Shown here: one piece after another, positions 43,400-52,367 of the stretch
Layout: each line of letters starts with the position of its first letter
Position numbering within the stretch: the first letter of the stretch is position 1
Assembly: GCF_002752655.1 (NCBI RefSeq)
Contig: NZ_CP023737.1
Location: forward strand, 2,318,001-2,382,000
From: Methylosinus trichosporium OB3b
GTDB taxonomy: Bacteria; Pseudomonadota; Alphaproteobacteria; Rhizobiales; Beijerinckiaceae
Reading direction: 5' to 3'
DNA: 64,000 nucleotides
Made by a program: the position numbers and the translations under genes
Notes under the pieces: generated by a model
What the model was told of the DNA's origin: nothing
Databases searched by the model: none
What the model saw: the letters and a program-made list of their open reading frames with translations, nothing else

Positions 43400-43427
43400 G
43401 CAGTCGTTCTGGCCACGCCTGTCGCGG

Positions 43428-44141
43428 TCAGTCTTCGAACAGACGCTCGGTCAGCTGGCGTTCGCTCCAATGAGCGCCCGGCTTGCGATAGCGATATTTA
43501 TAGATCTGAAAGCCAGGGCTCGAGTCCGACGCCATGACGTGAAAGTGAATGTTTTCTCTGAATTCGGGCTTCATCTCCCAATTCCTGCGCACATTGTCGA
43601 ACATGAGTTCGAGCATCACGCGAGTTCCCGTCAATCGGAATATGTTGTATTCGACATGTCCCGTCGTTTCCGCCTCCCGTCTTTTGTGCGCGACGAGATT
43701 GTCGAACGCCCTTTCGAGCAGTCGATCGAAAATTGGCAGTCGGCGGCGCGCCGCCAGCACGCCATTCATGAAATTGAAGTTGGTCTCCCATCCCTTGCTG
43801 AACAAGATCAGCTCGTATCGAGCGAGATCGCCCAGGGTTTCGGCGAGCCGTTCGCTGGAGGACGGCCCAGTATGCGCATCGACATATAATCCGCCGTGGT
43901 GGCGAAGCAGGGCGAGCCGCGCGACATCGGACTTGCATGCGGGAATGCGAATTTTCTTATAAATCTCACGCTGGGCGTCGCTGTCGAACAGCGGCAGGAC
44001 GTCGGCGTCGCCGAAGAGGGTGAAGCTCGGATATGATCGGCGCCAAGCGTGAACGGCCTCCGGCTCATGCGCCTCGAGTCCACTCCAGAAGGTAAAGAAC
44101 ACAGAAAGCGCCTCGCCAAGCAAATTTCTCTTGGCGACCAT
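43428..44141 (-). CDS. GT32-like glycosyltransferase (DXD-sugar family)
   Basis: A 237-residue protein with the core of the Gly_transf_sug/GT32 family: IPACKSDVARLALLRHHGGL (about 67-86) followed by YVDAHTG, where the usual DxD metal motif reads D-A-H. The C-terminal half (FSKGWETNFNFMNGVLAARR and HVEYNIFRLTGTRVMLEL) keeps the family layout. The altered third metal ligand may mean changed activity. Third codon positions are richer in A/T than in the flanking ribosomal and CDF genes, a hint of transfer. The acceptor is unknown. Confidence 0.8.
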   Translation of the reverse strand: MVAKRNLLGEALSVFFTFWSGLEAHEPEAVHAWRRSYPSFTLFGDADVLPLFDSDAQREIYKKIRIPACKSDVARLALLRHHGGLYVDAHTGPSSSERLAETLGDLARYELILFSKGWETNFNFMNGVLAARRRLPIFDRLLERAFDNLVAHKRREAETTGHVEYNIFRLTGTRVMLELMFDNVRRNWEMKPEFRENIHFHVMASDSSPGFQIYKYRYRKPGAHWSERQLTERLFED

Positions 44142-44308
44142 ATGGGCTCGATGATGAAAAGTCGAGAGCCAGGGCGCTCCCGCATCGTCGTATTCGAATT
44201 CGGCAGCGCGCGCTCCAATTCTGTCCGAGCCCGGATATGACGTTGCTGATCGCGCGCCGGCTTGCTAAACGAGCGAGCTCGCGCACGCTGCTTGCGGAGC
44301 ATAGGGAC

Positions 44309-45712
44309 ATGAAGGACACGGTCATCCTCGGTCACGATGTCGCCGCGCGCAAGGCCGCCGCCGCAAAGGCGTCGATCGCCGCGAGCGCGGGGCTGACGAT
44401 CGCCAAGCTCGCCGCGGGCGTCTGGTCCGGCTCGCTGGCGCTCATCTCCGAGGCCGGTCATTCGGCCGCCGACGTCGCCGCCACCGTCCTCACTTATTAC
44501 GCCGTGCGCCAGGCCGAGAAGCCGGCGGACGAAAAGCACCACTATGGCCACGCCAAGGTGGAGTCGCTCGCAGCGCTGATCGAGACCGGCCTGCTGTTCG
44601 GCCTCGCGCTGATCGTCGCCGTCCAGGCGGCGCTGCGCCTCCAGGGCGGCGAGCTCGCCATCGACGCCGGCTGGCCGGCCTTCGCCGCGCTCGGCGGCTC
44701 GATCATCGTCGATTTTTTCCGCTCGCGCCGCCTCGCCGCCGTGGCCAAGGAGACGCAGAGCGACGCACTCGCCGCCGACGCCCTGCATTTTTCCAGCGAT
44801 CTCGTCTCCTCGGCGCTGGTCGTCGTCGGCCTGCTGGCGACGCGCGCCGGCTTTCCGCAGGGCGACGCGCTCGCCGCCATGGGCGTCGCCGCCTTCATCG
44901 CCGTCGCCGGCTGGCGTCTCGGCCGCCGCACCGTCGCCACTCTGCTCGACGCCGCGCCGCAGGAGATCGTTCCGCGCGTCGACGCGATCCTGCGCGCGAC
45001 GCAGGGCGTCATCGCCGTGGAGCGTCTGCGCCTGCGCATGGCCGGGCCGAAACTGATGGGCGAGGCGGTGATCGGCGTCTCGCGCACGCTGCCGCTGGAG
45101 CGCGCCGCCCGCATCAAGGATGACGCCGCCGCGGCGATCGTCGAGGCTTTTCCCGGCGCGCTGGTCGCACTCGCCGCCCAGCCGATCGCACTCGACGACG
45201 AGACCGTGCTCGAGCGCATCCTGCTGGTCGCGGCGCGGCGGCGCCTACAGGTGCATCGCATCATCGCGCAGCAGATCGGCGAGCGTCTCTCGATCACGCT
45301 CGATCTCGAATTGGACGGCGCGATGCCGCAGGGTCAGGCCCATGCGATCGCGACGAGCCTCGAGCAGGCCATTCTCGAGGAGTTCGGCCCCGCCGTCGAG
45401 ATCGAGACCCATATCGAGCCGCTGGAGCCGCATCTGCTGAACGGGCGCGACGCCGAGCCGCACACCCGCAGCCGCATCGAGGAGGCGTTGGCGCGGCATG
45501 CGGCGCAGCTCGGGACCTTGACGAGCATTCACGACGTGCGGGTCCGCGAGACTGCCGACGGGCTGGTCGTCAATTATCACTGCTGCGTCGATCCGCGGCT
45601 CTCGGTCGAGGCCGTCCATACGGCGGTCGACGCGACCGAGCGGGCGATCCGCGCGGAGTTTCCGGAGATCCTGCGCATCGCAGGCCATGCCGAGATCGAC
45701 GATCACATGTAA
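44309..45712 (+). CDS. CDF-family cation (probably zinc) exporter with three C-terminal repeats
   Basis: A 467-residue inner-membrane H+/metal antiporter. The CDF core of about six spans lies at 20-215. Both metal-site motifs are of the HxxxD type: GHSAADV after span 1 and LHFSSDLV in span 5, a His-Asp pair arrangement linked to zinc. The soluble part is unusually long (about 250 residues) and looks like three tandem copies of the ferredoxin-like dimerisation unit, each ending near an FP/FG-xA pattern. The start at 44309 follows GGAG; a start 24 codons upstream is possible. Confidence 0.88.
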   Translation: MKDTVILGHDVAARKAAAAKASIAASAGLTIAKLAAGVWSGSLALISEAGHSAADVAATVLTYYAVRQAEKPADEKHHYGHAKVESLAALIETGLLFGLALIVAVQAALRLQGGELAIDAGWPAFAALGGSIIVDFFRSRRLAAVAKETQSDALAADALHFSSDLVSSALVVVGLLATRAGFPQGDALAAMGVAAFIAVAGWRLGRRTVATLLDAAPQEIVPRVDAILRATQGVIAVERLRLRMAGPKLMGEAVIGVSRTLPLERAARIKDDAAAAIVEAFPGALVALAAQPIALDDETVLERILLVAARRRLQVHRIIAQQIGERLSITLDLELDGAMPQGQAHAIATSLEQAILEEFGPAVEIETHIEPLEPHLLNGRDAEPHTRSRIEEALARHAAQLGTLTSIHDVRVRETADGLVVNYHCCVDPRLSVEAVHTAVDATERAIRAEFPEILRIAGHAEIDDHM

Positions 45713-45734
45713 TGCGATTGCCCCCTGGCGGTCG

Positions 45735-45782
45735 CGGGGCGGCTCTGGATTGCTTCGTCGCTGTGCTCCTCGCAATGACGTC
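45735..45782. repeat. REP-B half-element after the CDF gene
   Basis: A single arm of the REP-B family: GCGGGGCGGCTCTGGATTGC, then TTCGTCGCTGTGCTCCTCGC and AATGACGT. It lies between the CDF gene and xseB. Confidence 0.75.
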
Positions 45783-45857
45783 CCATAGGTAACGCTCACG
45801 CGCCGTTTCGTGATAGAAGCAGCGAAGGATCCAAAGAGCCGCAAGGGAGCTCGGCCC

Positions 45858-46106
45858 ATGTCCGACGCCAATTCCGACATCGACGCCCTGCCGTTCGAGA
45901 AGGCCATTCAGGAGCTCGAGGAGATCGTCGGCAAGCTCGAGAAGGCGAGCGTCTCTCTCGACGACTCGGTGAAGCTCTACGAGCGCGGCGAAGCGCTGAA
46001 GAAGCGCTGCGACGCTCTGCTGCGCGAGGCCGAGGCGCGCATCGAGAAGATCACGCTCGCCGCCGACGGCCAGCCCAAGGGCGTCGCGCCGCTGGATGTG
46101 GAGTGA
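45858..46106 (+). CDS. xseB: Exodeoxyribonuclease VII small subunit
   Basis: An 82-residue helical protein that joins XseA to form exonuclease VII. The family core is LPFEKAIQELEEIVGKLE, with SLDDSVKLYERGEALKKRC following. The ATG at 45858 follows AAGGGAG. The large subunit is not in the window. Confidence 0.95.
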   Translation: MSDANSDIDALPFEKAIQELEEIVGKLEKASVSLDDSVKLYERGEALKKRCDALLREAEARIEKITLAADGQPKGVAPLDVE

Positions 46107-46170
46107 AGGGCGAGTAGCGAATAGACACTCATTACGTCTTCATCACGAATGGCCGCAACGATCGGGGCGG

Positions 46171-46251
46171 CGTCATTGCGAGGAGCGTAGCGACGACGTA
46201 ACCCAGGGGCCGCCCTGCGGCTCTGGCTTGCTTCGCTCCTCGCAATGACGG
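46171..46251. repeat. REP-B element between xseB and the RND adaptor
   Basis: GTCATTGCGAGGAGCGTAGC then CAGGGGCCGCC and an inverted GGCTCTGGCTTGCTTCGCTCCTCGCAATGACGG half. It lies between convergent genes, where it might also serve as a bidirectional 3' hairpin. Confidence 0.8.
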
Positions 46252-46327
46252 CCCCGGCTTTTGTTGTCTCATCTGACGATATCGGTCCTCGAATGGCGCA
46301 ATATATAACTCGCTACTCGCTATTCGC

Positions 46328-47596
46328 TCACTGCCGGATCGTCACCTTCCGGCCGTCGCGGATGTCGACCGGCGGATCGAGCACGACGCGCTCGTCTCCA
46401 GAAAGCCCCTCCTCGACATCGACGCTCGTTCCATAGTCGCGCGCGATGACGATCGACGCCATGCGGATGACGTCGTCCTTGCCGACCACGGCGACTCGCG
46501 GTCCCTGCGCGCCGAACAGAATCGCCGGCGCCGGCACATTCACATGCGCCCGCACGCGCGGGATGTCGAGGACCACCCGCACGAACTGGCCCGGACGCAA
46601 TTCGCCGGTGGGATTGGGAATGTCGATTTCGGTGAGCAGCGTGCGCGACGCCGGATCGAGCGAAACCGCGTTGCGCGTGACGCGGCCCTTGAACGTCTTG
46701 CCGAGCTCCGTCGAGAGAATCCTCGCCTCCAATCCATCGACGAGGCCTTGCGCTTCCGCCTGCGGCGCCGACACCTGCACGCGCAGCACATCGTCGCGCG
46801 CGAGCTGAAACAGCGCGGTGCCGCCATTGGCGTCGGCGCTGACGAGATCGCCGATGTCGACATTGCGCACGGTGACGACGCCCTTGAACGGCGCCGTCAC
46901 ATCCTTGAAGCCGACGAGTTGCGCGAGCCGGTCGAGATTCGCCTGATTGGCGTCGATCGTCGCCTGCGCCACCGCGACGCCGGCCTCCGCCGATTGCAGA
47001 TTGGCGGTCTGCGTCTCGACAGTGGCGCGCGCATTGTCGGCGTTCTGCTTGCTCTCGTAATTGTTCTTGGCGAGCGTCGAGGCGCGGCCATAGGTGATCT
47101 TGGCCAGATTGAGATTGGCCTTGGTCTGCTCGACCTGCGCCTTCGATTGCAGGAGCTGCGCCTTGGAGAGGGCGAGGTTCGCCTTCGCCTGCGCATATTG
47201 CTGATCGAGATCGGGCGCGGCGATGCGCAGCAGCAGATCGCCCTGCTTCACCTTCGAGCCGATGTCGACGCGCCGTTCGGCGATATAGCCGGTGGCGCGG
47301 GCGAACAGCCGCGCCTGCTCGAAAGCGAGCGTCTGCGCCGGCAGCTCGATGTGATAGGGGCCGGCGATCTTCTTCACCTCGGCGACCCGCAGGCTGAGCA
47401 CGGCGTCGGCCTGCGCCTGCTGAAAGGCGCCCGCTTCGCGATCGCGGTCGGCATGGCGCACGGCGCCGCGCCACAACACGCCGAGCAGCAGCAGAGCGAT
47501 CAGCAGGAGCGGTCCCTTGCGCAGGCGCGGCTTCTCGCGCGCGCCGGCGACCGGGACGGGAGCGAGAGGGCCGCGGGGATGCGGCGTGTCGGTCAT
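46328..47596 (-). CDS. RND efflux periplasmic adaptor (HlyD/MFP family)
   Basis: A 422-residue membrane fusion protein that couples an inner-membrane RND pump to an outer-membrane channel. A single N-terminal span (GPLLLIALLLLGVLWRGAV, about 28-46) anchors it. The lipoyl half-motifs (RATGYIAERRVDIGSKVKQG and VTAPFKGVVTVRNVDIGDLV) flank a long alpha hairpin (about 125-215). The beta-barrel and membrane-proximal domains follow. It overlaps the pump gene by four bases and lies downstream of it, the reverse of the common order. Confidence 0.93.
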   Translation of the reverse strand: MTDTPHPRGPLAPVPVAGAREKPRLRKGPLLLIALLLLGVLWRGAVRHADRDREAGAFQQAQADAVLSLRVAEVKKIAGPYHIELPAQTLAFEQARLFARATGYIAERRVDIGSKVKQGDLLLRIAAPDLDQQYAQAKANLALSKAQLLQSKAQVEQTKANLNLAKITYGRASTLAKNNYESKQNADNARATVETQTANLQSAEAGVAVAQATIDANQANLDRLAQLVGFKDVTAPFKGVVTVRNVDIGDLVSADANGGTALFQLARDDVLRVQVSAPQAEAQGLVDGLEARILSTELGKTFKGRVTRNAVSLDPASRTLLTEIDIPNPTGELRPGQFVRVVLDIPRVRAHVNVPAPAILFGAQGPRVAVVGKDDVIRMASIVIARDYGTSVDVEEGLSGDERVVLDPPVDIRDGRKVTIRQ

Positions 47597-50500
47597 AGAT
47601 AGTCCCTCGGCGCCTGCGGCTCGCCGCGGCGCAAGATCGAATAGAGGAGCGGCACCAGCAGTAGAGTCGAGCAGGTGCCGAAGGCGATGCCGCCCATGAC
47701 CGCGCGCGCCAGCACGGCGTTCGGCTCGGAGCCGTCGCCGAGCGCGAGCGACATCGGCAGCAGGCCGACGAACATCGCCGTGGCGGTCATGAGGACAGGA
47801 CGAATGCGGGTGACGCCGGCGAGATAGGCCGCCTCCTCGGCCGAAGCGCCGGTCGCCTCGCGATGCTCGCGCGCGAAGGTGACGAGCAGGATCGAATTGG
47901 CCGAGGCGACGCCGACCGACATGATGGCGCCCATCAATGACGGAATGGAGAAGGTCGTGCCGGTGACGAAGAGCGCGAAGACGATGCCGCAGAAGGCGAT
48001 CGGCAGCGCGAGAATCACCACGAAGGGGTCGCCCCAGCTCTGGAAGTTCACCACCATCAGCAGATAGACGAAGGCCATGGAGGCGATGAGGCCGAGGCCG
48101 ATGCGGCGGAAGGCCAGATTCTTGCTCTCGATCTGGCCGCGCAGCACGATCTGATTGCCGGGCTGCAATTCGCCTTCGAGCTCGGCGACCACCTGCCGCA
48201 GATCGCGCTCGATGGAGCCGAGATCGCGATCCTGCAGATTGGCGTAGATGTCATAGGTCGGCTGCGTGTTGGAGTGGTTGACGACGGTCTGCTCCACGCC
48301 GCGCCGCCATTGCGCGAGATTGGTCAAGAGATCGACCTGCGCTGTCGGCGCATTGACGACGGCCGAGACCGGCGTGCCGGCGAAAGCGTCGAGCGAGGCG
48401 ATGCGATATTCCGGCGTCTGCACGGCGACCTGATAGGGGATGCCGGATTTCGGATCGGTCCAGAAATTGGGTGCGACCTGGAAGGAGGAGGAGAGCGAAA
48501 TATTGACGTTGTTCGCCACCTGCTGCGTGGTGGCGCCGAGCTGCAGCGCGCGCCAGCGATCGATGTCGACGAAGAATTCCGGCGCGTCGAGAATCTGGTG
48601 AATATGCGCGTCGACGACGCCTTTCACGCCCTTGACGCGCTCCAGCAGCTTGCGGGCGATGAGCTGATTGCCCTCCGCGTCGCGGCCGACGATGCGCAGC
48701 GCGATCGGCGACGGCAGGCCGAAGTTGAGGATCTGCGTGATGATGTCCGAGGACTGGAAATAGAAGATCGCCTCGGGAAATCGCTGCGGCAGAATCTCCC
48801 GCATCTTCTTCATATAGCCGGCCGTCGGCGCATGGCCTTCGTGCAGCGACATCATGATCTGGCCGTCGAAATAAGCGACGACGGTTCCGTCGGTGAAGGC
48901 GAAATTATAGGTGATCTGCGGCAGGCCGATATTGTCGATGAGCAGCGCGAGGTCGCGCTCCGGCACGATCTCGCGGATCACATGCTCCACCTTCTGGAAG
49001 AACAGCTCCGTATCCTCTATGCGCAGACCCGGACGCGCGCGCACATGCAACGTCATCTGCCCGGCGTCGATCTGCGGATAGTAATCCTCGCCGACATTGA
49101 CGAACAGCACGCCGCCGAGCCCCAGCACGACGGCGATGACGGCGAGCGTCTGCGCCCGGCGACGCAGCACTGCGGCCAGCAGCAGGCCATATTGCGCGCG
49201 CATGCGCTCGAAGCCATGCTCGAAGGCGAGCTGCACGCGCGCGAGGCCGCCGGCTATTCCGGAGCGCCGCGCGTCGCCCTCGAGCTCGCGGCCGTGATGC
49301 TCATGCGCGAGCAGCTGATCCATCAGGATCGGCGTCAGCGTGCGCGAGAAGAAATAGGAGGCGAGCATGGCGAAGACGACCGCCAGCGCCTGGGGCGTGA
49401 ACAAATAACGGGCGACGTCGGTGAGGAACAGCACCGAGACGAAGGCCGCGCAAATGGCGAGGGTCGAGATCAGCGCCGGCTTGGCGATGCCGGAGGCGCC
49501 CTCCGCCACCGCATGGCGGAACTCCTTGCCCTCCTCGAACAGACGATAGGTGTTCTCGATGGCGACGGTGGCGTCGTCGACCAATATGCCGACCGCGAGG
49601 GCGAGGCCGCCGAGGGTCATGATGTTGATCGTATGGCCGAGCGCGCTCAACACCGCGAGCGAGACGAGGATCGACAGCGGGATCGAGATGACGACGATCA
49701 GCGTCGAGCGCCAGGAGCCGAGAAACAGCAGGATCATGAGGCCGGTGAGGCCCGCGGCGATGGCGCCTTCGCGCAGCACGTCGGCGATCGCATGGGAGAC
49801 GAACACGGATTGATCGAATAGTTCGTCGATGCGCATTTCCGGCGGGATCGCCGCGCGCAATTTGGCGATCGCGGCTTTGACGTTTTCGACGACGTCGAGC
49901 GTCGAGGCGTTGCCGTTCTTCAGCACGGTGAGCAGCACCGAGCGCACGCCGTCGACGCGCACGATGTTCTGCTGCGGCGGATAGCCGTCGCGCACCTGAG
50001 CGAGGTCGCGCAGCAGCACCGGCGCGTTGTCGACATATCGCACCGGAATATTGTTGAGCGTCTCCAGCGCCTCCGGCGTGGAGTTGAGCCGCACCACATA
50101 TTGCAGCTCGCCGAATTTCACGAGGCCGGACGGAACGGTGACGTTTTGCGCGGTGACGGCGTTGACGATGTCGAGCGGGGTGAGGCCGCGCGCCTGCAGC
50201 TTGGCGACATCGAGATCGACCATGATCTGCCGCTGCTTGCCGCCCCAGGGCGTCGGCAGAGTGGCGCCGGGCGTCGCCGTGAGCGCCTGGCGAATGCGGT
50301 AGAGGCCGAAATCATAGAGCTGCTGCTCGGAAAAGCTCTTGCTCGACAAGGCGAGCTGCAGCACCGGTGCTTGCGACGCCGTGTAGCGGATCACGGTCGG
50401 CGGATTGATGCCCGGCGGCATCAAGGCGCGGATCGAGTTCATCGAAGAGACGACCTGCGCGATGGCGAGCTCGATATTCACATCCGGCTGGAAAAAAATC

Positions 50501-50778
50501 TTCATCACCGCGACGCCCTGCAGCGTCTGGCTTTCCATATTCTTGATGCCGTTGACGTTGTTGGAGGTCGAGAACTCGGCGTAGGTGGTGACGCGCTGCG
50601 CCATCTCGGTCGTCGAAAGGCCGGTGTAGGTCCAGATCACCGTCACCACGGGAATATCGACGTTCGGAAACACGTCCTTGGGCGTCGACACGATCGCCGC
50701 GCCGCCGAGGAGCGTCGTCAAAATGGCGATGACGAAGAACGTCAGCCGGAATTTGAGCGCATATTTGACGAGCTCCAT
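47593..50778 (-). CDS. RND family efflux transporter, inner-membrane pump
   Basis: A 1061-residue transporter of the AcrB/HAE1-like superfamily with 12 spans and two large periplasmic loops. It starts MELVKYALKFRLTFFVIAIL and has the family's DVFPNVDIPVVTVIW. The proton-relay aspartates are in LAVGILVDDATVAIENTYRL (span 4). The second half has the matching LMGAIMSVGVASANSILLVT span. The start at 50778 has GAGG upstream; an ATG five codons earlier is possible. Drug or metal specificity cannot be told. The upstream marR gene probably controls it, and no outer-membrane TolC gene is nearby. Confidence 0.95.
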   Translation of the reverse strand: MELVKYALKFRLTFFVIAILTTLLGGAAIVSTPKDVFPNVDIPVVTVIWTYTGLSTTEMAQRVTTYAEFSTSNNVNGIKNMESQTLQGVAVMKIFFQPDVNIELAIAQVVSSMNSIRALMPPGINPPTVIRYTASQAPVLQLALSSKSFSEQQLYDFGLYRIRQALTATPGATLPTPWGGKQRQIMVDLDVAKLQARGLTPLDIVNAVTAQNVTVPSGLVKFGELQYVVRLNSTPEALETLNNIPVRYVDNAPVLLRDLAQVRDGYPPQQNIVRVDGVRSVLLTVLKNGNASTLDVVENVKAAIAKLRAAIPPEMRIDELFDQSVFVSHAIADVLREGAIAAGLTGLMILLFLGSWRSTLIVVISIPLSILVSLAVLSALGHTINIMTLGGLALAVGILVDDATVAIENTYRLFEEGKEFRHAVAEGASGIAKPALISTLAICAAFVSVLFLTDVARYLFTPQALAVVFAMLASYFFSRTLTPILMDQLLAHEHHGRELEGDARRSGIAGGLARVQLAFEHGFERMRAQYGLLLAAVLRRRAQTLAVIAVVLGLGGVLFVNVGEDYYPQIDAGQMTLHVRARPGLRIEDTELFFQKVEHVIREIVPERDLALLIDNIGLPQITYNFAFTDGTVVAYFDGQIMMSLHEGHAPTAGYMKKMREILPQRFPEAIFYFQSSDIITQILNFGLPSPIALRIVGRDAEGNQLIARKLLERVKGVKGVVDAHIHQILDAPEFFVDIDRWRALQLGATTQQVANNVNISLSSSFQVAPNFWTDPKSGIPYQVAVQTPEYRIASLDAFAGTPVSAVVNAPTAQVDLLTNLAQWRRGVEQTVVNHSNTQPTYDIYANLQDRDLGSIERDLRQVVAELEGELQPGNQIVLRGQIESKNLAFRRIGLGLIASMAFVYLLMVVNFQSWGDPFVVILALPIAFCGIVFALFVTGTTFSIPSLMGAIMSVGVASANSILLVTFAREHREATGASAEEAAYLAGVTRIRPVLMTATAMFVGLLPMSLALGDGSEPNAVLARAVMGGIAFGTCSTLLLVPLLYSILRRGEPQAPRDYL

Positions 50779-50877
50779 CGGATTCGACCTCATGGCCGGA
50801 AGCGGGACGAGCCGCGCTCCGGCGAGCCAATCAACTCGAGCGATGCCGTTCGCGTCTCGCGACCGGCGGGTCCGTCC

Positions 50878-51345
50878 TCATTCCGTCTTTGCCTTCGGCC
50901 GCTTGGGCGGCGCGCTCGCCTCGCTCAGATTGGCGCGCGTCGCCTCGAGCGCGCGCATCAGAGCTTCCGTCTCCGCCTCGCCCAGCCCCGCCAGCGCCTC
51001 GCGACGCGTCTGCTCCGAGATCGGCGCCATCGCCTCGAGCAGCGGCAGCGCCGCCGCACGCAGATAGAGTCGCCACGCCCGACGGTCGGTGTCGTGCGGA
51101 CGCCGCTCCACGAGGCCCTGCGACTCCAGCCGGTCGATCGTCCGGCCGAGCGTGATCGGCTCGACATCCAGCATCTCGGCCAGCGCGCACTGGTTGACCC
51201 CCTCGTTGCGCGCCAGATAGGCGAGCGCGTGCCATTGCGCGCGCGTCAGGCCGAGGTCGCGCGCATTCTGCTCGAACCGCTTGCGCATCAGCCGCGCCGC
51301 GTCGGACAGCAGAAAGCAGAAGGTGTTGGGCGGCGGCAGGTTCAT
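50878..51345 (-). CDS. MarR-family transcriptional regulator
   Basis: A 155-residue winged-helix regulator. The MarR domain spans about 10-115: LTRAQWHALAYLARNEGVNQ, CALAEMLDVEPITLGRTIDR and the wing LVERRPHDTDRRAWRLYL. It lies 99 bases upstream of the RND pump on the same strand and probably represses the marR-pump-adaptor unit in response to a small ligand. The region just before its start (51346-51400) is AT-richer with short imperfect inverted repeats that could be its operator. The start at 51345 gives the usual N-terminus. Confidence 0.93.
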   Translation of the reverse strand: MNLPPPNTFCFLLSDAARLMRKRFEQNARDLGLTRAQWHALAYLARNEGVNQCALAEMLDVEPITLGRTIDRLESQGLVERRPHDTDRRAWRLYLRAAALPLLEAMAPISEQTRREALAGLGEAETEALMRALEATRANLSEASAPPKRPKAKTE

Positions 51346-51534
51346 TGACCGAGCTGCTCTTAGCAATGCTTCTCATGAGCTAGCTTATTAGATGCCTCAC
51401 CGCGAGCGAAAGCAAGCCCTTGCGCCGGCGTTCGACGAGGAAAGGTTAATCGCCCGGGGAATTGCCGAGCGCCGCCGCGCCCTATCATTGACCCCATGCG
51501 GCCGCAGCCCGCGGCCGCCACAGGAGACGCCGCA

Positions 51535-51780
51535 ATGCGAATGATTTTCGGGTTCTCGCTTTTCATCGCGCTCATGGCCGCCGCGCCGGCTTCCGCCCAG
51601 GGCACATCCAAGCAGCGCTCGGCCTGCACCAATGACGCCTATCGCTTCTGCGAGCGGTTCGTCCCCGACGCTGACACGGTGGCGCAATGCCTCAGAGCCA
51701 ATCTCGGCTCGCTCAGCCGCGCCTGCCGGGCGCAAATCCTCGGAGCGTCCAAGGGAAAGAAGCGCGGCCGCCGCCATTGA
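51535..51780 (+). CDS. Small secreted cysteine-containing protein (81 aa)
   Basis: A signal peptide (MRMIFGFSLFIALMAAAPASAQ) is followed by a mature part of about 60 residues with four cysteines in the order ACTNDAYRFCERFVPDADTV, then QCLRANLGSLSRAC. Proteins with this C-x8-C...C-x11-C pattern are common in Hyphomicrobiales, and their role is unknown. The end is very basic (KGKKRGRRH). GGAG precedes the ATG at 51535. Confidence 0.75.
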   Translation: MRMIFGFSLFIALMAAAPASAQGTSKQRSACTNDAYRFCERFVPDADTVAQCLRANLGSLSRACRAQILGASKGKKRGRRH

Positions 51781-51810
51781 GCGGCGGCGACGCGCTCGGA
51801 GCGCGAAGGC

Positions 51811-52116
51811 TCAAAGACGCCGGGCGAAACGGCGAATGTCGACGCCGTTCTGGGCCAGCCAGTCGCGCAAGGTCGGGGAGACGGTGACGGTGCGCACGGC
51901 GTCGCCATTGACCCGACAGGCGTTCCTCAGATCGAGGTAATGCGCGTAGATGCGGCCGGCTTCCTGATCACCGACCACAGAGCGCACCTCGCCGATGAGA
52001 TAATTGATGTCATTATCGCTGTATTGAGCCACCAGCGGACAGCCGATCGTGACTTTTTCCGCGTAGGCGGGGAGCGACAGGCAGGTCGCCAAGGCCGCGA
52101 GCGCAGGGAGCTTCAT
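51811..52116 (-). CDS. Small periplasmic protein (101 aa), unknown
   Basis: A signal peptide (MKLPALAALATCLSLPAYA) is followed by an 82-residue mature domain with two cysteines (IGCPLVAQYSD and LRNACRVNGDAV) that may form a disulfide. The rest is amphipathic helix and strand (IYAHYLDLRNAC, LRDWLAQNGVDIRRFA). I do not recognise the family. It is convergent with the small secreted protein gene and divergent from the next gene. Confidence 0.7.
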   Translation of the reverse strand: MKLPALAALATCLSLPAYAEKVTIGCPLVAQYSDNDINYLIGEVRSVVGDQEAGRIYAHYLDLRNACRVNGDAVRTVTVSPTLRDWLAQNGVDIRRFARRL

Positions 52117-52367
52117 GCCGATTCCTCGAGATGTGTCGGTGCTTCTCTCCCCCCGCGTCGCGATCGACGCTGCAGCCCTCCTCCCTCTCGATGAATTTCT
52201 TGTCCGAAGTTTGTCTGCCTCGCTTCGGAAAGGTGATCGCGCGCAACCGAATATTTACCCTTCGCGCAAATGGTGGCGGCAGTGAAACCTCGAACTCGAG
52301 ATCATTCGGCAGTGTGCGAGGAATCGTGGCGTTACCGGCGCGCGCCGCCGGCGGTTGGAGTGGCGTT

